From contig JARKIF010000019.1 in NCBI GenBank assembly GCA_029378245.1, positions 868,001 through 932,000 on the forward strand: a DNA stretch of 64,000 nucleotides, written 5' to 3'. The notes beneath the pieces were generated by a model. It worked only from the letters and a program-made list of their open reading frames with translations, did no database searches and was not told the origin of the DNA. Shown here piece after piece: positions 56,201-64,000 of this stretch; the first letter of the stretch is position 1; each line of letters starts with the position of its first letter. This stretch comes from Roridomyces roridus. Taxonomy: Eukaryota; Basidiomycota; Agaricomycetes; Agaricales; Mycenaceae. The position numbers and the translations under genes are program-made.

Positions 56201-59200
56201 GAGGGAGGCTGTGGATGGGTGACCAACATTTTAAAGGGTGAAGGACACCTAGAATAGCGGAAATGTGACACTGGAGTGCTGCCACTCGAGATCGCCAATG
56301 ATGGGCTCGGGATATACCCCGGTACCCGGACCTCGGAATCAGAACGAGAACGGCCTCAGCCAAACTGCATGTACCACTGTAGGATCCAAACGAATCGTTC
56401 CAGTATTTGGAACGAATGAAAAACACAGCAGGAATGATACCAAGCTCTGGGGGAATTCCAAGACATGAGAGGTGCTACCGGGCGAGCAGGCCTATCTCTA
56501 ATCGAGAATCGAGATTCAATAGTCCCGGAGTAGATGGTGAGTTTCGGACAATATGATGTAAAAGCGCAGACTGTAGACAGGAAGGACCGGCTCTCTGCCC
56601 TGTAATCCCATCGGAAGGTTCAGAAACTCGATTTGAGGTTCACGTATTCAAGCCACCGGTACTGAGTCAACAAAAGGACTCGTTACGATCCACGGCTCGA
56701 GTTCGAATGAGCCCGGGAATTTGAAGAAGGGTAGATGACGCGATAGTCAGACGTCCACTCGAGGCTAGGTTGCCAACATAGGACGGCAAGTAAGTACCCG
56801 GACGAACACGGAATCGGCCAGGCATTCTCGATAGGAGGCAATAATGTCCTTTTTCGGACAAACGACGGCACCGCCAGCGGGATTTCAGAATGAATCCCTA
56901 TGCAGTATGTGAAATTGAAGACCAATCACCAATGTCGGAGACACTTCCACGATGCGTAGAACATTGATGCCCTCAATGTCAAATAGACAGGGCATTAACT
57001 CGAAATCAATGCATGGAGGACACACGATGTCACATTGACCGGGGCATTGGGTTTCTCTGCTAAGGAGAGTCAACAGCCATTGTGAAAATGGGACCTAGTA
57101 GGGCTCAACCGAGTAGCAGTTCTGATCTCGATCAGCACCCGACACAGGTCTTTAGATAATAGCGTAACTGAACGTTCTCGAGTTCATGAATGCCACGATA
57201 ACAAAGCATTGCTCCAGGATAGGACAGGAATGCCTTCGATGGAAAGAGGCCTGGATGATGAACCCAGGTAAATTGGGTAGTACCCCAGGATATGGACGTG
57301 AAGGCCGTCGATGGGAAAAGAACACATTTCATAACGAACATCGGACGCTAGAGGGCCGTGAATATGGCACGATCTAGTTCTCGATGGTGTTCATGCATAG
57401 AGAAAAAGAAACTCGATGGAGCAGGGTGCAACACCTCCGATGGTCGAGGAAGGAGCTCGATGCTTCCGATAGCGGAGGATATAACACTCTCAATAGCACA
57501 CCGAGGAACAGGTCCGAATCCAGCATATGAGGGCGTAGATTTGTATCGAAAATGTGGCACTCGATGGTCAGAGACTCAACACTCTTTGAAGCGGAGGAGG
57601 AAGGCAGTTGGTGGCGAGAAGGCCGGCGCTTTTGATAGCAGAGGGAGGGCATAATATATATATAGATACTTACAACGAATGAGCACTCGAAGGCCAGAAA
57701 AACACGGATATATGGATGTGAAAGCAATGGATGGCAAAGAACATGTTTGATAGCAAATGTCCGGCGCTCGAGGACCAGGAGTTGTGAATGCGAATAAATG
57801 CCGTCGATGGCAAATCACCTCTTCGAAGATGAGGCACGAAGCAATTCAGTGCTCGATGACATGAATGCCTAGTAGAGAAGGGAACCTGAATGACCTAGGG
57901 CGCTACAACTTTCAATAATAGCCAGAGTTATAGGGCCATCCAGCTCTTGAGGATATGGATGTGTATCCCAAGACGGGCGCTTGATAGCCATTGATACATC
58001 GAAGTGCAATGTCCAGGTAAGTTTAGAACCCAAAGTCGAAAGTAGTCCAATAGTTCCGTATTCATCCATGGTGCCAAGGTCAATAAGGCCAGTCCAGAGT
58101 ATTGTGTAAATGACAAGCCGTTGCAGTCATCTTGGGTGGTTCAGGCTGCAGAGCGAGGTAAGGAAGAAGCTAGAGCTAAGAGTTGAATGCCGATAGTTGA
58201 TCCGTCGCTACCGTATTCCAAGCCATAGTGATTCCCGTAGTCACAGCCGTCCACCAGTAAAGACCAAAGGTGCAACACAGATCGTCTAGCTTGTTGCTCT
58301 TGAGGACATGAACTTGTACTCCACAGGGGCGCCGCCGCTTTGATGATCCTCGAATGAGAACTTGACACAGATGCCAATGGTTTCTATAAGTAAGGGAATT
58401 CGGCACTTGAGGGCATAGATTTGTATAAAAAGAGAACTCGATGACCAGAAAAACTGAACACTTTTGATAGTGGAGAGGAATGCATGCACAATCCAGCGCG
58501 CGAGAGCATAGATGTGTATAAAATCAGGGAACTTGATGCCCAGAAACTCCACGCTTTCAATCGCGGAATAAGAATGCAATCCAGCGCTTGACGGCATAGA
58601 TGTGTAGAACGAATGAACTTGATAGATACTCCAGCGCTCGAAGGCATGGATATATAATATGAATGGAATGAGATCGCCGCTCTTGATAGCAGACAGAGAT
58701 ATAGGGAAATCCAGCGCTTGGGTACGCCGACGGTACGCTCGATGGCCCAGGAAGAATAAATCTTTGCACTCTTGAAGTCGACTCGCACCGATGTGTGGAA
58801 ATGTGGTGTACAGAACCTAGAATCTGGAACCAGACATTGATCCCATATCCGTCCGTCGTGCCATGGTCAAAGAGCTCAGAGGGGAGTTCAAACCTAAATT
58901 CTGTGTGAGTTGTCCAGGACGTCGTAATTGTCTTGCAGGGTTCAGGCTGACGAAAACAGAGTACAAAGCAAGCTAGAGTCTAGACCGTCCATTTCCATGA
59001 AGTTGTAGCCCAAAGAGAGTCTCGTTGGATGCAGCCAGGAAGAATGAAGTCCAGTGCTTGAGGCATATGAAGGAATGGATGGGAACTCGATGCCCAGAAA
59101 CTCAACGCTTTCGAATAGCGGATAGAGCAATTCATGAAGGACATGGATGCACGAGTGAACGAATCAACGAACGAACGAATGGGAACTCGATTCCAAGAAA

Positions 59201-60360
59201 CTCAACGCCTTCGATGGCGGAGGAAACAATCCAGCGCTTGAGGGCATAGATGCATGAATGAGCAGGAACTTGATGCCCAGAAACTCAACACATTTAATAG
59301 TGAGAGGGGCAAGCAATTCAGCACGTGAGGGCACAGATGCACGAATGAAGACACTTTCAATAGCGGAGGAAGCGATCCAGCGCTCGAGGGCATAGATGCA
59401 TGAATGAATAGCAACTCAATGGGCGGGAACTCAACACTTTGATTCCAGCACTACTCGATGGCCAGGAAGGAGAATGTTGAGGATCGAACGGGCTTGAGAC
59501 TTTCGATGGCGGAGAAACTAGCACCTTCTACAGCAGGCAACGAAGAATAGTCCCTGGCGTAAAGACCAATAGTCAAGTGTATAGAGGTATCACATAGAGG
59601 GGTCGGACGGCCCAGGAGATGAGAATGTCGGAAGCAGAGGGGAACAAAATCGATAACGGAAGGAGTAGTCCATCTGGCAGCAGGGCAATGTATAATAAAC
59701 CGTGATGGCGTACAGGGCTGGTAATCGGCAGAAAGCAAGTGACAAAGGACACATAGAGTGACAGGAGTAGTGGAACTCACCCCATTCCCTGCTGACAGTC
59801 ATATCCTTGATAGAATGGAGTTTGAGTGAAGCAAGTGTATCCCGAAGTAGACGGGGCAAGGAAGGTGTTCCCGGCGGTGAAAACGACACAAAGTGGGTCA
59901 GGTGTAGCCAGAGAGAAGTTATGAAGGTCTTGGAGGATGGATTCGTCGATGTACGCGCTGCAAGGAACGAAGTGCTGGCAGATGGTCGTGGTGTGATGAC
60001 AGAAGGTGCGGATCACAAATCATGTGTCACTCCGCTGTCACAAGAATCAGTTCTGCCTTCGCAGGCTCATCAGTACCACACGCCCTGAACTGATTTCAGA
60101 CCCATGATACATGAATGGGAAGTTGAAGATTCACTTGAATATGTGCTCCCATTTGGGCTCGAGGTTCCTCTCAACCGTCCGCGTGCGCTGCAATTCCTTC
60201 CCATTTCGATACAGAGCCACATAGAGATTCGGTTTCTTGCCGTGCAATGGGCCGGGCTTCCATGAGATTCCGCTCACGGATAACACTGCGAATTTCAATA
60301 AATGTGAAGGTGTGGCCAGCGGATTGCGTACCAACGAGTGAGCTGCTGGTGGTGGACATG
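50259..60360 (-). CDS. C2-NACHT-WD40 NLR (STAND NTPase), carrying several frame breaks and a ~4.9-kb intron
   Basis: N to C on the minus strand: C2 part 1 (LLKFAVLSVSGISW, KKPNLYVALYRNGKELQRTR, EPKWEHIF) to about 60134; a ~4.9-kb intron; C2 part 2 from about 55190 (DADWGSGISLRVFHDSS, GMVNMDIPALAARA); a helical domain (KLGDQLATIHPYANVAWKIL, KTMDEVYSFVKDLDFLPQ); NACHT (LWLSGVAGCGKSTIS Walker A, ILIILDALDECG Walker B, FRFLITSRRESDLAG sensor), a winged-helix/helical part (LVRLSGNLFIWASTATRF) and 14 WD40 repeats; it ends FWVPPWLSGGLYYPRN ... TDWEKC at 50259. Such NLRs sense non-self or damage and trigger cell death. Single-base frame breaks occur near 53400, 52465, 52142, 51132, 50943 and 50733. 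The true start is unclear because the C2 and the nearest ATG (near 60360) differ in frame. Either a pseudogene or an error-bearing assembly. Confidence 0.75.
55172..55324. repeat. Direct repeat X, copy 1
   Basis: 153 bp repeated at 55607-55759 with one base difference. It contains the acceptor and first bases of the second C2 exon of the NLR. Confidence 0.85.
55441..55606. repeat. Direct repeat Y, copy 1
   Basis: 166 bp repeated at 59916-60081, identical by eye. Directly abuts X copy 2. Confidence 0.85.
55607..55759. repeat. Direct repeat X, copy 2
   Basis: Second copy of 55172-55324; it carries a duplicate of the splice acceptor and following codons. Confidence 0.85.
57170..59520. repeat. 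Degenerate ~75-80-bp tandem repeat array inside the NLR intron
   Basis: Words such as AACTCGATGCCCAGAAACTC, AATAGCGGAGGAA, CAATCCAGCGCTTGAGGGCA and ATAGATGCATGAATGA recur in order dozens of times with drift. In the reverse direction they read as repeating frames (for example YALKRWI, ESVEFLG), but stops and drift argue against coding. Confidence 0.65.
59916..60081. repeat. Direct repeat Y, copy 2
   Basis: Second copy of 55441-55606, at the donor side of the giant NLR intron. Confidence 0.85.
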
Positions 60361-61070
60361 GAAAGGGTGGGCGGGGGCGCCCTCACTATGGGCCGGCGCG
60401 CTATAAGGCTTCCATCCGCGTGGATCGTACCTCGTGGTGCCTGTAATACAGTTATTGAATAGATACAGGCAACAAGTACCGTGTCTACCGATGACAGGTC
60501 AGGGTCTAGCAGCCATTGCTGCCGACGAATTCGGGAGTTTGATAGTGTGGATTGTCGACGAGGGGAATCCAACATGAGATCACAAAACGAAGCATTCCAA
60601 GACTGGAGCCGGAGACCGAATGATTCAGAGGGAACGATGCGAGACTCGGCGGATGCCGACATGGTGGCACCGTCAGTCATCACGTCCTCGTGTCATACAC
60701 ATCGACCGTAGGCGCGGACGAGTTAGAGCGCCGTGAATTCAGGGCGACAAGTGGACTGTAACCATGAGAGAGGGTAACCGAGGCAGAGTCGCAGCGGACA
60801 TGGGAGAAGCGACATTCGAGCTCCCCGTTCGATCCGGGGCCATGTAAATGTGGGACAAAACGGGTGGGACCCGGAGATTTTTTTTATTGGAACTCCCAGG
60901 TTCGTCCGCAAACGCTCCCCAGTGTAACCATTGTTTGTCTCACGAGAGCAGGTCGTCTGCAAGTCAACTAACTGCAAGTCGTCTGGCAACGAAAAGGAAG
61001 TACTTAAGTAATAGCTACTGAATATATAGCGAACATTTGGCACCGACGTTCAACGCAGTGAGCTGGCAAC

Positions 61071-61140
61071 GTTGCAAAGGAATTCTATTGTGACCCGTTC
61101 GATTCGGGTGGGGCCATTAGTAGTCGTTGACTAGGGACCA
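61071..61140 (+). repeat. Dispersed repeat R3, copy b
   Basis: Partner of 49973-50040, same orientation. Confidence 0.6.
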
Positions 61141-61760
61141 CCTTTTTTGTTGATATCCTCGGAATCAAGCAATGCGCGGAGGGAGAGCCAGCAATTTCTG
61201 CTGGTGAAAGATCTGGGGATTGCCAGCCGCTTTCTTCCCAAACAAACTTTCCGAGGAGCTCGTCTTTGTGGACGGGCATGCATTTTCTTCATCCAACGCG
61301 AATCCGAATGAGACTTTCTGCCTTGGATTAGGTTCAAATTGGTTCGGATTGGTTCCGAGTCTTAAAATTTTATTTTTAAGCTCGGTCTTATCGGCCGTTT
61401 TCCCGCCAGAGTGGGGTCGCACTTTTGTCGGTGACGTCAGTGTCGGTGTTGGGATGCTTTCTCTTTCGGGTAATTGTTGGGGCATTCTGTCTCCATTTGG
61501 CTGCCTCTTTGTCATTTGCCCTGACACCATGAACATGTATCTTTTCCGACGGCTTGGGTTTTCATCTCCACCGAGAGTCGCAGGCGGCAGAACCTTGACT
61601 TTGACTTGACCGACGCGGAACGGGACCACGGTCCATCGGGTAAGACAGCCGATGACGGTTCCGTTCCGTTGGCAGCTCGGCAACCTCGGCTCACCTCTTC
61701 CGCGCATCTGCAGGTGACAGTTCCGTTGATGCTTGCAGCTTGCTGCCCACGGTCACCCAC

Positions 61761-61808
61761 CACCTCGCACCCGGGCCACCTCGCACCACCTCGCACCACC
61801 TCGCACCA
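61761..61808 (+). repeat. Short satellite of ACCTCGCACC
   Basis: The 10-bp word recurs four times with slight variation. Confidence 0.7.
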
Positions 61809-63103
61809 GTGACCCACGGATCAAGCCAAGATCAAGCCCTGTGCATTTCCACCACCCAAACAAACGACAAAACATCCTTGTCCATCATTAATTCCCCTTG
61901 TGGCCTCCCGGCCCTCCTTGGGCCCTCCCCATAGACTCGGATTGCCATGCGAAAGCAATGGCCCTTAAAAGCAGGTAAATTGCTCACCGCGTTCACCCCA
62001 CGCGCTAGTAAGCGAGAGCGGCAGCGCTAGCTTGAAGCGTGGGTTGTACGAATGATGAATAACGCCTCGATCTGTTTCGGCTCGGCATGCCGTGCCAGAG
62101 ATGCAAGTACGCGATATGGCGGAGCGGATGGCGCAGTTCAAGTTGGAGGCGGCGATGAATGCGCACCGCCGCACACCAGTGATAGTGGTTGCGCGCATTT
62201 CCGCCGAAAGCATGAGAGTTGACTCTTGACGCGTTGACGAAACTATATCCATAATCGGCGGAACCCCAGAATTTGTTTTGCCGAATGGTGCCGAACGATG
62301 TCCGATGACAGTTTGGCACAGTTTGTCCACATCAGATCATTCTTTTTTCTTTCACTCCGCCACCAACCAACCCTCGCCTCTGGTTATGCTAAACTCCGCA
62401 CAGAGTTCCAACCGAATACCAGGCCACTTGCGCGTATGATTATTTTTACGGTTCGCACTGGATGACTCGGTCTCACGAGTCACCATCAGCTCGTCGTGAT
62501 GCGTTCCTCTTCTTGCCCCACCCGATTCCTTGATGAACTGCTTTCTGCTTATACCGGACGAAGTACTCTACTCTCGGCTGGCTTTCGAGGATTTGAATGC
62601 GCTTTAGATGGCATCCCACATCACGACCTAGACATATCTCCCCATATCTTTTTAGTTTTAGTTATCAAGATTTGCGCGCAGCCTCCCCAATGACGTGCCC
62701 AGGTGCCGGCGATAATAGCCCTGGCGTTTGGCGGCTCCACGAATTGGGCATCCCTGCAAGTCGACACGACGCACGGACTTTGCCGTTGGCGCCCATCCAC
62801 CATGGGATCCGCAGCTTCATTCCATTTTGAAGACAGCGCCATTCGGGATACGTAACCACCGATTTCCTCCTCTCCCTCGCTCGGTCAACTTCGGGACGCC
62901 TGACGGAAGATCAAGTGTGGGAACCCTTTGACCCTCCGCCGCGATCATCACGTCCAAAAAGCGTCCGAAGCCACAGCCCTGGTCAATTGACGTTGGATTC
63001 TCCTCCGGGTTTACCTTTGATCCGAGTCTCCGATTGGCTATCATACCATGAATTTAGCTTGCTTAAAGGCGGCGAAGTTTGTGAGTGAAAACAACCCCAA
63101 TCG

Positions 63104-63992
63104 ATGCACAGTCTCTTATTCAATGCTATGGTAGACCGCGACCCGCCCGCCGCTGGTCAGCGCGACTCGCCGCCTTTGTTCTCGTCTCGTGCGTCGCCGG
63201 CGCTCCGCGCTGCGACTTACTGGGAGCCCGGTCGGTGAATTCTCGTTATTGTCCCTTTTTTCGACTGAAGCGCGTCACATAGAGCCCGGCTACTCTCAAT
63301 ACAGGACGCCGCCTCTTCCTCCCCTCACTCGTTCGCCCAGCACGCACTCGGATTCGCTGAGTCCACCACTCGATCTCAATGGCCTTATTTCCATGTATGC
63401 TGCCGAGTCGGAGCCTGCGTCACCGAACCCCGTCTTCGATCCCGCCTACGACAACGAGTGGGCTCGCACGTCGGCTGTGCATCCGTACGCCGCCACCGCG
63501 TATCAGCAAGGACGGAGTAACCACCTGAAGCACCCCGCTGCGATGTGGCATTCGCCCACTTCGGACGAGTATCCGCAATGGAATCAGATGCTCCCTGAGC
63601 ACTACCCGCCGTCATCAGCTACCTCCTCATCTATGTCACCCTCCATGTACACTCCGACGTCCTCCTCCTCTTCCTATCTCATGAACGCATCGGCATCGTC
63701 CAGTCCCGCTTCGACGTCCCTTCTCGGACGTCCATCCCTCCCGCGAACCAACACCGCGCCCTCGGGTTCAGGTGGTTCCGCCTCGACGCGTCCCAAGAAA
63801 GAGTGCTTCCATTGTCACGTTACCTCCACTCCCCTGTGGCGGCGCGAACCCTCGACGCAACGCCCACTTTGCAACGCCTGTGGGTTGTACCTCCAACAGC
63901 GCAATCGGCTTCGCCCCCAGGAGCTTATCGACGCTGATATCGACGATGGGGAGCCTGAGGTGCCCGATGAACTGTATACGGGTTTGTTCTAA
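63104..63992 (+). CDS. GATA-type zinc-finger transcription factor
   Basis: ATG 63104 (or the in-frame ATG 63128, MVDRDPPAAGQRDSPPLF). An intron at 63231-63282 joins RAATYWEPE to PGYSQYRTPPLPPL. A Ser/Pro/Tyr-rich activation-like region follows (SSSMSPSMYTPTSSSSSY). Near the C-terminus is one GATA finger, CFHCHVTSTPLWRREP ... LCNACGLYLQQRNRLRP, of the CX2CX18CX2C class, followed by an acidic tail. 278 aa. It would bind (A/T)GATA(A/G) sites in the nucleus. Target genes are unknown. Frame intact to TAA 63990-63992. Confidence 0.92.
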
Positions 63993-64000
63993 TGCGTACA

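Larger units (their letters stand above)
60361..63103. other. Intergenic region upstream of the GATA factor
   Basis: About 2.7 kb. T-arm-like motifs near 60818 and 61097, R3 copy b and a short 10-bp satellite. A 129-codon plus frame (61220-61609) overlaps a longer minus frame and matches nothing I know; neither is called. Confidence 0.4.

Noticed and set aside
57170..59520. CRISPR-like array or repeat-protein gene
   Set aside because: Units drift throughout with no fixed spacer length, the host is a eukaryote, and stops interrupt every frame.
55441..60081. LTR retrotransposon with 166-bp LTRs
   Set aside because: No TG...CA ends, primer-binding site or gag/pol frames; the X-Y arrangement fits tandem duplication better.

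Overview
The window reads as nuclear DNA of an agaricomycete (mushroom-forming) basidiomycete. Genes are cut by many introns of about 45-60 nt. The products include families typical of this class: a secreted intradiol dioxygenase, expanded P-loop GTPases, a nitroreductase, a CFEM protein, an alpha-kinase, an aryl-alcohol-type aldo/keto reductase, a DUF6532-like protein, a C2-NACHT-WD40 NLR and a GATA factor. No rRNA, credible tRNA gene or CRISPR array was found. Splice models were made by eye from GT/GC-AG boundaries and protein continuity, so exon ends are proposals.

Layout. 0-4 kb: 5' part of a secreted intradiol dioxygenase (-) and a conserved secreted protein (+). 4.5-10.9 kb: a divergent pair of GTPase genes. 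The minus-strand gene is interrupted by a 0.96-kb inverted-repeat element. The plus-strand gene has two G domains and a chain of five apparent 3-nt exons. 11-20 kb: alpha/beta hydrolase, nitroreductase, a Ser/Pro-rich protein, a repeat-rich gap with a 122-bp palindrome and tRNA-arm-bearing dispersed repeats, a CFEM protein and a small secreted protein. 21-25 kb: an aldo/keto reductase whose intron holds a 2.77-kb transposon-like element with 41-bp terminal inverted repeats; the element carries an intact-looking alpha-kinase gene and a decayed integrase-core gene. 26.8-30.5 kb: a truncated P450 relic and a coiled-coil DUF6532-like gene.

31-36 kb is the most notable locus. A 2-oxoglutarate oxygenase, a secreted precursor with six Kex2-type CFWNGG/GWYWC repeats, a UstYa (DUF3328)-like gene and a short OST3/OST6-like membrane protein lie in a row on one strand. 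This resembles a dikaritin-type RiPP (UstYa/Kex2) locus with an unfamiliar cysteine-bracketed aromatic core. The precursor is damaged in several modules, but every module exon is phase 1-1, so splicing could skip the broken ones.

36-44 kb is gene-poor and repeat-rich, ending with two MITEs that each have a perfect 8-bp target duplication. 44.7-49 kb: a large MFS transporter (-) and a zinc-knuckle protein (+). 50.3-60.4 kb: an NLR with 14 WD40 repeats, about six single-base frame breaks, and a C2 domain split by a ~4.9-kb intron full of degenerate tandem repeats. The window ends with a GATA-type transcription factor.
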